Assembly: GCF_040564635.1 (NCBI RefSeq)
Contig: NZ_CP159837.1
Span: forward strand, 6,807,001 to 6,871,000
Direction of reading: 5' to 3'
DNA: 64,000 bases
Source: Planktothricoides raciborskii GIHE-MW2
GTDB lineage: Bacteria > Cyanobacteriota > Cyanobacteriia > Cyanobacteriales > Laspinemataceae
Of the stretch, positions 8,979 to 18,073 are shown in pieces (position 1 is the stretch's first letter; each line of letters begins with the position of its first letter). The notes beneath the pieces are model-generated. The model saw only the letters and a list, made by a program, of their open reading frames with translations, made no database searches and was not told where the DNA came from. The position numbers and the translations under genes were made by a program.

Positions 8979-9977
8979 ATGATCTCTAACCCATCAATAT
9001 CCATCCTATTTAACAGATTTAAAATTAACTCCCCAGGTTCGATATTTTCACTGTTCCTGGCTTTAATCGCCTTGTCTTTTGCCGCAATCTTGATTAAACT
9101 ATGCGAACAAGAAATGAGCGCGATTGGCACCGTGTTTAACCGTTTATGGATGGCATCGATCTTACTAGGAGGCTGGGATTGGATCGCTCAAATGGGCGAT
9201 CGCACCCCCGAATCCGATCTGCCCGGGCTAACCCTGACTACCCAGCCCCAAACAATCCCTAATTTTCGGGAAATTGCGCTTTTATTTCTAGTGGGAATTA
9301 TCGGCACGGCTTCGGTCTTATGTTGGGCTTGGTCATTAACTCAAACGAGCGTGGCAAACTCAACCCTGATGCGGAATTTATCGCCCTTATTTACTTGTAT
9401 TCTCGGTGGGATATTCTTACAACAGCAGTTTGAAATTCGCCTGATCGGTGGTCTGTTTTTAGGCATATTTGGCGCATCACTGATTGGCATGAATGACATC
9501 CAAATTGGACTAGAATATCTCTGGGGAGATGGGTTGGGTCTATTAGCCGCATTGTTTTATGCCTTAAATCTGTCTATCCTAGAATATTTACGCCCCAAAT
9601 TTTCAGCGGTGAAATTGTTATTTTGGCGCTGCACGATTGGCGCGATCGCTTTGTTGCCGCTGATTTGGCTAACCCAAGACAGTTTTTTTCCCCATTCTTG
9701 GCGCGGATGGGCTACCGTATTTATCTTAGCCAGTCTTTGTCAATGCTTTGGTCAATGTATGTTGATTCATAACCTCAAGTATTTTTCTTCCACCTTTATT
9801 GCGATTTTCTTACTCCTTGAACCAACCCTGACAGCAATTTTTGCCTGGGTGATTTTTGGCGAAACCTTAAGTGGGTTAAATTCCTTGGGATTTGTGATTA
9901 TTTTGAGCGGCATATTTCTGGCAAAAACTAGCCAAAGCTCCCATAAAAAAATTTTAATCGAGGAAAAAACAACATGA
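8979..9977 (+). CDS. EamA/DMT-family transporter
   Basis: A 332-residue membrane protein with about ten hydrophobic segments in two similar halves, as in drug/metabolite exporters. Features include LIKLCEQEMSAIGTVFNRLW in the first half, SPLFTCILGGIFLQQ, and LEPTLTAIFAWVIFGE, the EamA repeat signature, in the second half. Its stop overlaps the start of the following P-loop gene by four bases (ATGA), so the two are co-translated. In this operon it would be the exporter of the product or a by-product of the DRE-TIM enzyme upstream (inference). Confidence 0.88.
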   Translation: MISNPSISILFNRFKINSPGSIFSLFLALIALSFAAILIKLCEQEMSAIGTVFNRLWMASILLGGWDWIAQMGDRTPESDLPGLTLTTQPQTIPNFREIALLFLVGIIGTASVLCWAWSLTQTSVANSTLMRNLSPLFTCILGGIFLQQQFEIRLIGGLFLGIFGASLIGMNDIQIGLEYLWGDGLGLLAALFYALNLSILEYLRPKFSAVKLLFWRCTIGAIALLPLIWLTQDSFFPHSWRGWATVFILASLCQCFGQCMLIHNLKYFSSTFIAIFLLLEPTLTAIFAWVIFGETLSGLNSLGFVIILSGIFLAKTSQSSHKKILIEEKTT

Positions 9978-10828
9978 TGCAATTAAACCAAAATCAAACG
10001 GAGTCGATAGAGTTAATCCCTGGAATTGGATTTGGATTCTCCGCCGTTGATGGCTGGCTTCCCCTGGTGGAACAACCCTTGCTGATTTTAGTTGGCTTGA
10101 CGGGAGTCGGCAAAAGTACCTTGGTCAAGGCTTTATCGGATACCCAGTTAAACTTTACCCTGTTGCCTAACCGTCGAACTTTAACCGATCGATTTATCAT
10201 TCCCACCGTGAGACAAATCGATGGAGTGGTCACGGACGACGATCTCACCTGCCGTGTGACACGCTTCTCTTATACCCGTCGCTATAAGCAACTCTTTCCC
10301 GAAGGAATGGTCTATGTTTTAAGTCAATTACAAATCAACCCGGAGCGACTCTGCTTTCCGCTACTCTTTGATGGTTTGCGCGGAAAGCTGGAGGTAAAAT
10401 ATGCCAGTGAACTTCTGCCAAATTCTCAATTTATCGTGTTAGAAGCGCCGAATTCGGTTCGCTTGGAACGTCTGTTAACTCGTCAAGATTCCTTTGATCG
10501 CATTGGACAATCTAGCCCGATCGCCTGTAACAATGATACTCAGAAAATTAGCAGTTTGGCCGAATTAGGATTGCCCGAAGCGGTGAATTTCTTCTCACCG
10601 GAAGAAACCACCAGGATTTTAACTCAAATTAATCAAGGAGACTACTCGATCGCCGAGGTGCGCGATCGCCTAAAAATTATCGTGGAAGAACAAAAAAACT
10701 ACGATCCCTTAGCGGCGCGATCGGTCTTAGAACTCCTGCCGACCCACCGCACTCTATTTATTGATACAACGCTTAATAGTCCTGAGTCCATCGCCCAAAA
10801 AATTAAGTCCTCATTCCTGGCTAATTAA
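9974..10828 (+). CDS. P-loop NTPase/kinase-like protein of unknown function
   Basis: A 284-residue protein with Walker A GLTGVGKST at 41-49 and a layout like small-molecule kinases: a short N-terminal strand, P-loop, a middle region ending LCFPLLFDGLRGK, and a strand-Arg segment (FIVLEAPNSVRLERL) typical of nucleotide-kinase-like folds. I see no motif that names the substrate. Translational overlap with the EamA gene and the short gap to the lactonase-like gene make it part of the operon. A phosphotransferase acting on the pathway intermediate is one option; a regulatory ATPase is another. The second ATG at 9977 is an equally good start. Confidence 0.75.
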   Translation: MMQLNQNQTESIELIPGIGFGFSAVDGWLPLVEQPLLILVGLTGVGKSTLVKALSDTQLNFTLLPNRRTLTDRFIIPTVRQIDGVVTDDDLTCRVTRFSYTRRYKQLFPEGMVYVLSQLQINPERLCFPLLFDGLRGKLEVKYASELLPNSQFIVLEAPNSVRLERLLTRQDSFDRIGQSSPIACNNDTQKISSLAELGLPEAVNFFSPEETTRILTQINQGDYSIAEVRDRLKIIVEEQKNYDPLAARSVLELLPTHRTLFIDTTLNSPESIAQKIKSSFLAN

Positions 10829-10862
10829 CCCAACCCTGAATTAAGGTAAAATAAGGTAAAAG

Positions 10863-11909
10863 ATGATTTTCATCCCTAAACTAGCCCTTGGCTTCCTGTG
10901 GCTATTCACTATTTTAGTTGCCCTCCCTACTCCGGTTCTGGCCAACAATTTGGCAGACATTATCAATGAGGGCGATCGGGTAGAACAGGTAGTCACAGGT
11001 TTTGCGTTTACAGAAGGCCCCGTTTGGCACGATGGTGGTTTTTTACTATTTAGTGATATTCCCGCTAATACTATCTATCAATTGTGGACGGGCGATCGCG
11101 TTAGGTTGGGTTTCGTTCCTCAACCCAACCTAAGCAATAATTTTTTTGTCGCTCAACCCGATCAACAAGTAGAGTTAAAAGTATTTCGTCATCCTTCTGG
11201 AAATGCCAATGGCAACACTTTAAATCGGCAGGGTAGCTTGCTAAGTGCTGAATATGCTAACCGTCGGATCTCCTTGACCCAGAAAGATGGTACAATGATT
11301 ACATTGACCGATCGCTATCAAGGAAAATATCTCAATAGCCCCAATGACTTAGTAGTTAAATCCGATGGCAGTATCTACTTTACTGACCCTAACTACAGCC
11401 CTAAATTTATCCAGCATTACCATCTGCAAAAACATTCTCAAGAACTGGAATTCTATGGGGTCTATCGGCTCACCCCGGATGGTAAATTGACGCTTCTATG
11501 CCGGGAATTCCTACATCCCAATGGGATTGCCTTTTCTCCAGATGAAACAAAATTGTACATCAGTGATTTCCAAAAATCTCACATTCGCGTCTTTGATGTG
11601 AAGCCAGACGGCACCCTAACCAACGGACATATTTTTGCCCAACTCAATCCATCTAGTCAAATCGGAGGGCCAGATGGGATAAAAGTAGATCGGCGAGGAA
11701 ATGTTTATTGTACTGGACCAGAAGGAGTGTCCATTTTCTCCCCGGCAGGGGATTTTATGGGTCTGATTCAAGTACCAGAAGTTCCGAGTAATTTAGCCTT
11801 TGGAGACAGTGACTATCAAACCCTTTACATCACCGCAAAAACCAGCATTTACCGGATTCATCTCAAAATCCCAGGATCCGCAGTAACCGGGACCATCCCA
11901 TATTTGTAG
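10863..11909 (+). CDS. exported SMP-30/gluconolactonase-like protein
   Basis: A six-bladed propeller protein of the SMP-30/gluconolactonase/LRE family (348 aa) with a signal peptide cut near residue 27 (PTPVLA then NN). Family motifs are FTEGPVWHDGGFLLFSD, PSGNANG, LNSPNDLVVKSDGSIYFTD, HPNGIAFSPDE and GGPDGIKVDRRGNVY, which include the usual metal-binding Glu, Asn and Asp positions. It would hydrolyse a lactone or related ester in the periplasm. It starts 34 bases after the P-loop gene and closes the operon. Residues about 80-95 (RLGFVPQPNLSNN) are an insertion encoded by an inverted repeat, absent from the usual family spacing. Confidence 0.82.
   Translation: MIFIPKLALGFLWLFTILVALPTPVLANNLADIINEGDRVEQVVTGFAFTEGPVWHDGGFLLFSDIPANTIYQLWTGDRVRLGFVPQPNLSNNFFVAQPDQQVELKVFRHPSGNANGNTLNRQGSLLSAEYANRRISLTQKDGTMITLTDRYQGKYLNSPNDLVVKSDGSIYFTDPNYSPKFIQHYHLQKHSQELEFYGVYRLTPDGKLTLLCREFLHPNGIAFSPDETKLYISDFQKSHIRVFDVKPDGTLTNGHIFAQLNPSSQIGGPDGIKVDRRGNVYCTGPEGVSIFSPAGDFMGLIQVPEVPSNLAFGDSDYQTLYITAKTSIYRIHLKIPGSAVTGTIPYL
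11101..11133. repeat. TTAGGTTGGGTT palindrome inside the gluconolactonase-like gene
   Basis: Perfect 12-bp arms (11101-11112 and 11122-11133) with a nine-base loop form a hairpin inside the coding sequence. The segment is read through in frame and places extra residues in a propeller loop just before PSGNANG. It resembles palindromic repeats dispersed between genes in cyanobacteria. Confidence 0.75.
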
Positions 11910-11984
11910 GGGCGAAGCATTCGCGTAGATAATTTTTCGGTTTTTTGGGATAAATTTATCCGCGAATGCGTTCATCCCCTACGG
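11906..11984. repeat. GTAGGGGCGAAGCATTC inverted repeat
   Basis: Imperfect long hairpin with arms GTAGGGGCGAAGCATTCGCG and its degenerate complement ending CCCCTACGGG, overlapping the stop of the gluconolactonase-like gene. It belongs to the same family as the repeats at 239-305 and 39804-39879, and could serve as the operon terminator by position. Confidence 0.7.
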
Positions 11985-12075
11985 GCTGATTTACCAAAAT
12001 GGGATGCTCCCGCAGTAACCCCCAAGGGGGTTTGAAGACCAAACTTCTACTTGATCCCTGCCTCTTGCTCGATCA

Positions 12076-13305
12076 ATGAATTTATCTAACTTATTTATTT
12101 ATATTGGCCCGCCCATTGCCGGTGGCATTATTGGCTATTTCACCAATGATATCGCCATTCAAATGTTATTTCGTCCCTATCGAGCGATTTACATTGGTGA
12201 TCGGCGGCTGCCATTTACTCCCGGATTAATTCCGCGAAATCAAGAACGTCTAGCTAAACGAATTTCTGATACCATTATGGGGTCTTTGTTAACCCCGGAA
12301 GAATTGCAAAACCTGGCACGGCGTTTGCTGCAAACCGAACGCATGGAAGGGGCAATTCACTGGCTATTGCGGATGGCAATGGATCAGATTAAGTCCGATA
12401 CAGAAGCCAAAACCGCGCAAATTTTGGCGGGAATTCTCCATGATTTTCTCGGCCAATCTTTGCCAAGAATGTTAAAGGTTTTAGCCAAAGATGAAAGCTT
12501 TTTACAAGAACAACTCGATCAAATTTTTGACCAAGTTTTATTAGAAATTCAACTCAATCGCGCCCAAGCCCATCAACTAGCCAATTGGCTGTTAGATGTG
12601 GTATTGCCCCCAGATGTAATTCGGCAAGTGTTGGTCGATTTCTTGACTGATCGCAACATTCACACCATTGATGAAGGATTTCGCGAACAAAGTAGTGGCA
12701 CCTATTGGGTCGTAGCCAACCTGATTGGATTACGCAGTACCTTGATGCGGTTACGCACCTTTTGTTTAGATGAAAAAGAAAAGTCAAACGATCGCATTCG
12801 GGATTTAATTGTTGCCCTGGAACTGCGCGATCGCCTAGAAGAATGGTTTCAAACCCTTTCCCTGCAAAATCTGCCCTTATCCACCGTCAAACAATTGCGG
12901 AAAACCATCCGCGATAGTGTCCGCAACTACCTGCAAACTAGCGGCACGGATTTATTATTAGGCTTAAGTAACTCAATTGATTGGCAAAAAGTATCTAGTT
13001 TAATCTTAACTCGCTTACAAAAATCCGCAGTGGTCAGTAAATCCCTCGGATTAGTCAGTCACGAACTAGCCCTGATTTTAGAAAGATATCTAGAACGGGA
13101 CTTAGAAAATTTAGTGGCCAAAGCCATCCCCATTTTAAACATCGATCAAGTAATTATCAATCGGGTGAAAGCCACCTCTCCCGAAGAATTAGAAAATGCC
13201 ATCAATGGCATTGTCAAAAGTGAATTACAGGCGATCGTTAATCTAGGAGGAGTGTTAGGTCTGATTGTCGGTTGTATGCAAACTATTATTCTGCTTTTAC
13301 AATAA
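12076..13305 (+). CDS. DUF445 membrane protein
   Basis: A 409-residue protein of the DUF445 family. It has an N-terminal hydrophobic segment with the conserved [17 protein letters not shown] and [16 protein letters not shown] motifs (about residues 18-60), a long helical middle, and a C-terminal membrane segment ([20 protein letters not shown]) that repeats the glycine-rich pattern. Members are widespread in cyanobacteria and Firmicutes; the function is not established. Starts ATG 12076 and stands alone, followed by 200 bases of repeats. Confidence 0.85.
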   Translation: MNLSNLFIYIGPPIAGGIIGYFTNDIAIQMLFRPYRAIYIGDRRLPFTPGLIPRNQERLAKRISDTIMGSLLTPEELQNLARRLLQTERMEGAIHWLLRMAMDQIKSDTEAKTAQILAGILHDFLGQSLPRMLKVLAKDESFLQEQLDQIFDQVLLEIQLNRAQAHQLANWLLDVVLPPDVIRQVLVDFLTDRNIHTIDEGFREQSSGTYWVVANLIGLRSTLMRLRTFCLDEKEKSNDRIRDLIVALELRDRLEEWFQTLSLQNLPLSTVKQLRKTIRDSVRNYLQTSGTDLLLGLSNSIDWQKVSSLILTRLQKSAVVSKSLGLVSHELALILERYLERDLENLVAKAIPILNIDQVIINRVKATSPEELENAINGIVKSELQAIVNLGGVLGLIVGCMQTIILLLQ

Positions 13306-13510
13306 TGATTTGTTAGTTGTTAGTTATTAGTTGTTAGTTATTAGGTGTTGGGTAGGGATTCTTTGGTTGTTAGTTGTTGGTGGGTAGGGATTCTTTTGTT
13401 GGTGGGTAGGGATTCTTTGGGTAGGGATTCTCTGGGTAGGGATCCTTTAGTTGTTGACGTTTGACAAACAACAAACAACCAACAACTAACAACAAATAAC
13501 AACTAACAAA
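13306..13510. repeat. TTGTTAGTTATTAG / GGGTAGGGATTC short-repeat gap
   Basis: Degenerate heptamer repeats (TTGTTAG, TTATTAG) followed by five copies of GGGTAGGGATTCTTT-like units and then the complementary AACAACTAACAA run. It separates two convergent genes. The complementary T/G- and A/C-rich ends could pair into a long hairpin and act as a two-way terminator. Confidence 0.7.
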
Positions 13511-14932
13511 TCATTCATAAATCGTGCCATCGGGCATAATCGCACCACTGAGGTTAAATTTTTCTAAATGAACCCCTGTCAGCGTTGCTCCATATAAATT
13601 TGCTCCACTTAAATTGGCCAACTTTTTTGTCGCCAGATTTTCTATGGGGTTCTCCTGACGGGACTTTTCATAATTGCCGAAAGATGGCAATCTTAACTGA
13701 TCACCCACTAACAGCAAAGTAAAAATACCGATTTGAATCGTTGAACCATCGGTTAAAACCACAGGTTCTTTCACTCTTTGTCGATTGACAAATACACCAT
13801 TGGTACTATTTTGATCTTTTAAAATGTAACATCCTTGATCGTCCGTTTCAATAATCGCGTGCCGTCGAGAAACCATCGGGGAAATAAACCGCACATCCGC
13901 ATTATGATGGCGACCAAGTAGGACAAATTTTTTATTTTTTAAACAAATTGAATGAGGGATGACTAATTCAGTGGATTTTTGCAAATTGCTTTCCAAAGAA
14001 TTGGTATTATGTCCCGACCCAGCATTGCCGATAATTTCCGTTAATTTAGCATCCGTGAGATTGGCATGATTCAGATTTGCTTCACTCCAATTAGCCAGAC
14101 TTAAATGGGCTCTAGTCAAATTGGCTCCAGTTAAGTCTGCACGAGTCATATTGGTCGAGTATAAATCCGCGCCAGTGAGATTAGCTTTGCTGAGATTTGC
14201 CTCACTTAATTTTGCTCCTCTGAGGTCGGCTTCAATTAAATTCACCCCGACCATTTTGCTAGAAAATAATTGGGCATTAATTAATTCAACGTATTCTAAA
14301 TTTGCCCCGGTTAAGTCCGCATTATAAAGTTGCGCTTCACTCATTTTGGCGCGGGTCAGATCCGCTTCAGTCAGATTCACTCCCGCGAGGTTGGCGAATT
14401 CTAATTTGGCATCTTTTAAATGAGCTTTACTTAAATCAGCCCCGGTTAAATTTGCTCTAATTAAGTCTGCCCCAATTAAGTGCGCCCCATTTAAATCCGC
14501 ACAGTATAAATAAGCCCGAAAGAGATAAGCCCGAAATAAGTCGGCCCGCCGGAGATCCGCATAGCTTAAGTCTGCATAACTTAAATAAGCTCCAAAGAGT
14601 TTACTATCTCTTAGGTCTGCATGACTCAAGCAGGCTTTTTGTAAATTGGCACTGCTGAGATTGGCTAATTTGAGATTGGCTAAATTCAGTCTCGCACCGT
14701 TGAGTCTGGCATCATATAAGTCCACATCACTGAGATCCGCCCCGGTAAAGTTGGTGCTGCGGAGTTCGGTTTCACTCAAGTTAGACCCACTCAAGTTCGC
14801 TCCACTGAGGTCAGCACCACTCAGGTCAACACCATTTAAATCAACTCCTTTGAGGTTAGCCCCTTTGAGATCAATCCCACAAAAATCTCTTTCTCCTGCT
14901 GCGTATGCTTTTAACAGTTCTTGAGCATCCAT
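13511..14932 (-). CDS. pentapeptide-repeat protein with an internal FHA domain
   Basis: A 473-residue protein. Residues about 15-310 are pentapeptide repeats (A-[DN]-L-x-x; ADLSGANLSG and similar), which fold as a right-handed beta-helix. Residues about 333-405 form an FHA phosphothreonine-binding domain, with GRHHNADV near 340, SRRHA near 357 and STNGVFVN near 375, the residues that contact phosphate in known FHA domains. A second short pentapeptide block (LSGANLYGATLTGVHL) lies at the C-terminus. Most likely cytosolic; it may bind a Ser/Thr-kinase target (inference). No kinase gene is adjacent. Flanked by repeat-rich gaps, so single-gene unit. Confidence 0.88.
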   Translation of the reverse strand: MDAQELLKAYAAGERDFCGIDLKGANLKGVDLNGVDLSGADLSGANLSGSNLSETELRSTNFTGADLSDVDLYDARLNGARLNLANLKLANLSSANLQKACLSHADLRDSKLFGAYLSYADLSYADLRRADLFRAYLFRAYLYCADLNGAHLIGADLIRANLTGADLSKAHLKDAKLEFANLAGVNLTEADLTRAKMSEAQLYNADLTGANLEYVELINAQLFSSKMVGVNLIEADLRGAKLSEANLSKANLTGADLYSTNMTRADLTGANLTRAHLSLANWSEANLNHANLTDAKLTEIIGNAGSGHNTNSLESNLQKSTELVIPHSICLKNKKFVLLGRHHNADVRFISPMVSRRHAIIETDDQGCYILKDQNSTNGVFVNRQRVKEPVVLTDGSTIQIGIFTLLLVGDQLRLPSFGNYEKSRQENPIENLATKKLANLSGANLYGATLTGVHLEKFNLSGAIMPDGTIYE

Positions 14933-15310
14933 TCAAAAAACCCCCGCTACTGCACGTGATCTCCGAAATATTAAGCTGACGAGAAATGTAGCGCGATCGC
15001 CCGATCAAATTCTTTGACAGACGGATCTTGACAGACGGATCTGATATTGATTCCCAGGCGCTATTAGGCTGAGGCTGACCGAGCTAAAATATTAGCAATC
15101 CCCTCCTGAATTAGTTTAAGCCTAACAACTATTTTGACAGGGAATTTTAATTTTGGTTCTATGATTAAACCATGACAGCATGATGACATGACAGAATGAT
15201 GATTTGTCATCTTTTGTCACCCTGATGCTTTATCCCTGATGTTTACCAATTCACTCCGCAACAAATCCATCTAACAATTTCATCGGCTTCATCGGCAAGA
15301 AACAAAAAAT
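14933..15310. other. non-coding gap upstream of the pentapeptide gene
   Basis: Contains the promoter region of the minus-strand pentapeptide gene and the downstream end of rimK. I see degenerate CATGACAGCATGATGA repeats near 15170-15200 and a repeated GACAGACGGATCT (15017-15043), but no gene or clear terminator. Confidence 0.5.
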
Positions 15311-16216
15311 TTAATACTGCATCCGATCGCGCATCTTCCCCTTCACCGCATTTTTCTCAATAAACTCAATAATCTTACCCGCGACATCGACTCCGGTTGC
15401 CGTCTCAATTCCTTCCAGACCGGGGGAAGAATTCACTTCCATCACCACCGGGCCATGATTAGAACGTAACATATCCACCCCGGCTACTTTCAACCCCATC
15501 GTTTTCACCGCCCGAATTGCGGTGGAACGTTCCTCTGGAGTTAACTTAATTTTCTCTGCGGTTCCCCCTCGGTGAAGATTAGAGCGAAATTCCCCCTGAG
15601 CCCCTTGGCGTTTCATCGCCGCAATCACTTTTTCCCCGACCACAAAACACCGGATATCTGCACCACCTGCTTCTTTAATAAACTCCTGGACTAAAATGTT
15701 GGCATCTAAACCGCGAAACGCTTCAATCACCGACTTGGCGGCCTGGTGAGTTTCCGCCAGCACCACGCCAATGCCCTGAGTTCCTTCTAATAATTTAATC
15801 ACCAAAGGGGCTCCGCCTACCATATCGATTAACCCATCAATATCTTGGGTAGAATTGGCAAATCCCGTCACCGGCAAACCAATTCCTTCTCTGGCTAGTA
15901 GTTGCAAGCAACGCAACTTATCCCGAGAACGAGAAATTGCCTGGGAACTATTGGTAGAAAATACGCCCATCATTTCAAACTGCCGCACCACTGCGGTGCC
16001 ATAAAAGGTTTTCGATGCACCAATTCGGGGAATCACCGCGTCAAAGTCTTCTAATTGTTTGCCTTGATACACTAAAATCGGTCGATGGGAGGTGATATTC
16101 ATGTAACAACGAAGGTAATTGATTACTTTCATTTCATAACCCCGTTGCTCACCGGCTTCCTTCAATCTAGAAGTAGAATAAAGCGTACTATCTTGAGATA
16201 AGATGGCAATTTTCAT
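15311..16216 (-). CDS. rimK: RimK-family ATP-grasp glutamate ligase
   Basis: A 301-residue ATP-grasp ligase of the RimK family, which in E. coli adds glutamates to the C-terminus of ribosomal protein S6. Motifs: [19 protein letters not shown] (ATP-grasp entry), [17 protein letters not shown] (glycine loop), [16 protein letters not shown], and the metal-binding [15 protein letters not shown]. Its start overlaps the stop of the retropepsin-like gene upstream by four bases (ATGA), so the pair is coupled. This pairing is widespread in bacteria. Whether S6 is the substrate in cyanobacteria is not known; the cyanobacterial enzyme could make another glutamate-rich product. Confidence 0.88.
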   Translation of the reverse strand: MKIAILSQDSTLYSTSRLKEAGEQRGYEMKVINYLRCYMNITSHRPILVYQGKQLEDFDAVIPRIGASKTFYGTAVVRQFEMMGVFSTNSSQAISRSRDKLRCLQLLAREGIGLPVTGFANSTQDIDGLIDMVGGAPLVIKLLEGTQGIGVVLAETHQAAKSVIEAFRGLDANILVQEFIKEAGGADIRCFVVGEKVIAAMKRQGAQGEFRSNLHRGGTAEKIKLTPEERSTAIRAVKTMGLKVAGVDMLRSNHGPVVMEVNSSPGLEGIETATGVDVAGKIIEFIEKNAVKGKMRDRMQY

Positions 16217-16695
16217 ACAATGATTCGTTTAACTTGTTTTTTTCCGGTGGGAGAAAGATTGCGGCTAAGTAAGTATGATTTCCCAGGATTAACCAAGAAG
16301 CGATCGCGGACTGCCTGACGTCCCAGCAGCATCCTGAAGCCCATCACATCCCGATTAGTTAACGTCAGTTCAATCGGCCATTCAGAACCGCCAAGAACTA
16401 CCAATGTGACAATCGTTAATCTTAACTCAGTATGCCCTCCAGAATTGCGGACTTCTCGTTCCTCTAAAATTTCCGCTTCACTAATCACAGTCGTGTGGGG
16501 ATTCCGCTGATAAGGATGCACTTTAAAGCGCACCTTATATTTATCTTCTGAGGAGAAAGTCTGGAGATCAAACGCATGAATCGCCGAGGATCTAGCCCCG
16601 GTATCAATTTTGGCCTTCACTGCCACAATTCCCAACTCTGGCAGAGACAGCCATTCTCGCCAACCGATCGCTGGTAAATCTTGTTTTTTTTTCAT
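16213..16695 (-). CDS. RimK-linked retropepsin-like protease (putative ATP-dependent zinc protease family)
   Basis: A 160-residue protein of the family labelled ATP-dependent zinc protease (Pfam PF05618), now thought to be a retropepsin-like aspartic protease. The active-site motif is IDTGA with D31, followed by the dimer-type signature [21 protein letters not shown] near residues 125-147 (conserved GR). It is upstream of and overlaps rimK. In other bacteria such proteins are linked to RimK-modified S6. It is cytosolic: no signal peptide. Confidence 0.85.
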   Translation of the reverse strand: MKKKQDLPAIGWREWLSLPELGIVAVKAKIDTGARSSAIHAFDLQTFSSEDKYKVRFKVHPYQRNPHTTVISEAEILEEREVRNSGGHTELRLTIVTLVVLGGSEWPIELTLTNRDVMGFRMLLGRQAVRDRFLVNPGKSYLLSRNLSPTGKKQVKRIIV

Positions 16696-16738
16696 CTGAG
16701 ATCGCTGCAGAGTAAACTCGTTACCAGATTACCGGCAT

Positions 16739-16816
16739 TTTTCCCAATATTTTCCCAATATTTTCCCAATATTTTTCTCAATAGTATAGGGGCGAATGCT
16801 GATGCATGCCCCTACT
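16739..16816. repeat. TTTTCCCAATA tandem repeat plus a degenerate GGGGCGAATGC element
   Basis: Three to four copies of an 11-bp unit (TTTTCCCAATA) at 16739-16782 precede a short degenerate copy of the GGGGCGAAGCATT repeat (16788-16815). They lie in the gap upstream of the retropepsin-rimK pair and may include its promoter. Confidence 0.65.
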
Positions 16817-16867
16817 AACCAACCAGCGATCGCACAACCACCATCAAACCAAGGAGGAAATCCGAGT

Positions 16868-18073
16868 TTATTCCGGTAGTTTATACTGACTCACAATTCG
16901 CTTGGCGAATTCCGGCACATGATCCGCTAATTTTTCTGGATGATTCCGTTTCACATAAAGATAATTGCGGGTAAAGTGAGAATCAATGGAAAAGCGGGCA
17001 TATTCTAAACCTTTCGGGCCAATTCTTTCGATCGCCACCCCCATAAGTTTCGCTGCCCACATTGGTAAAGTCACCGCCTGATCGTAAGCGGGAATACTTT
17101 GTTGTACGGCGGGTTTGCGGTTGCCTTGGGACATCACCGGCTGAGTATCCAGTTGATCCTGCACCAAATCCAACATTTCTTGGCCGATTTGGTTGCGAAC
17201 CACAATCCACTGCCAACCAAACGGTGCCCCCATATAACCCACCACCAAATCCGCCAAGCCATTGGTATAGTCAAAGCAACTCATACAAGAAGGGGCAAAA
17301 ATATCTTTCAGTTTCTTGGTGTTCAGGCCAAAAAACGGCACCAATTCCACGGAACCATCTTCATGTTTGAAGTGAACCCGGAAATCCTGCATAAATTCAT
17401 AATGAACCACTGTATCCGGTGACTTGCTGGTGGTTTCCAAGAAGGTTTGTAACCCAGCGCGGCTGACGTTATCGACGCAGGGGGTGCCTAAAACATAGAG
17501 TTTTTCTAAACCGAGTTGTTTTTCTACCGCTCGCAAGGCTTGAATTTGACAACCTACCCCAATCACCAGTAACCGTTTCATGCCTGATTTTTCCACTTGT
17601 TCGAGCACCGATAAGTTGGGGGAAAGGGTGGGTTTATTCACTCTGGCCGCCAGCACTTCTTCTTTGGTTCTCGCTACCACGGGCATGGGTTGAAAACGGT
17701 CTTCTTTGGTGTTCTGCACGCAGACCACCCCTTCTACTAGACCGCGATCGAGCATTTCACAGGCAATGCTACTGACGATCCCAGTCCATTGGGCGCCGGG
17801 GATCGGGTCTTTTTTCTTGGCGGCCATCATCTGTTGATGCACGCCAAAGTACAGTTCATCGGGGTTATCTAAGTTGCGATCGCGCCCGTGGGCAGCCTGT
17901 TCCAATTCTGACATCTGCTGGTTCAGAAAAGCACAAGCTTCTTTGACGTAATGGATGTAATAAGTATCACACAGCCCACATTCGCTACAAAGTTCCTTGG
18001 CGGGACGCCGCGCACCGGGTCGCAGGGCTTTCGCTTTTTTATGCTTGGGAGTTTCGGGAATAACTGAAGTCAT
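16868..18073 (-). CDS. bciB: ferredoxin-type 3,8-divinyl (proto)chlorophyllide reductase, slr1923 type
   Basis: A 401-residue member of the F420-hydrogenase beta-subunit family that includes cyanobacterial slr1923/BciB, which reduces the 8-vinyl group in chlorophyll synthesis, and plant 7-hydroxymethyl-chlorophyll a reductase. Iron-sulfur ligands are visible as C29-x2-C32-x2-C35 (LCSECGLCD) and as PSCMSCFDY near residue 263. Other conserved parts are GVGCQIQALRAV and VLGTPCVDNVSRAGL. Length equals that of slr1923. It is a single gene, with a 400-base AT-rich upstream region carrying a perfect palindrome. Confidence 0.9.
   Translation of the reverse strand: MTSVIPETPKHKKAKALRPGARRPAKELCSECGLCDTYYIHYVKEACAFLNQQMSELEQAAHGRDRNLDNPDELYFGVHQQMMAAKKKDPIPGAQWTGIVSSIACEMLDRGLVEGVVCVQNTKEDRFQPMPVVARTKEEVLAARVNKPTLSPNLSVLEQVEKSGMKRLLVIGVGCQIQALRAVEKQLGLEKLYVLGTPCVDNVSRAGLQTFLETTSKSPDTVVHYEFMQDFRVHFKHEDGSVELVPFFGLNTKKLKDIFAPSCMSCFDYTNGLADLVVGYMGAPFGWQWIVVRNQIGQEMLDLVQDQLDTQPVMSQGNRKPAVQQSIPAYDQAVTLPMWAAKLMGVAIERIGPKGLEYARFSIDSHFTRNYLYVKRNHPEKLADHVPEFAKRIVSQYKLPE

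Noticed and set aside
14121-14924. Plus-strand frames with LRLAPLRSAPLRST repeats
   Set aside because: They are the antisense shadow of the pentapeptide repeats.
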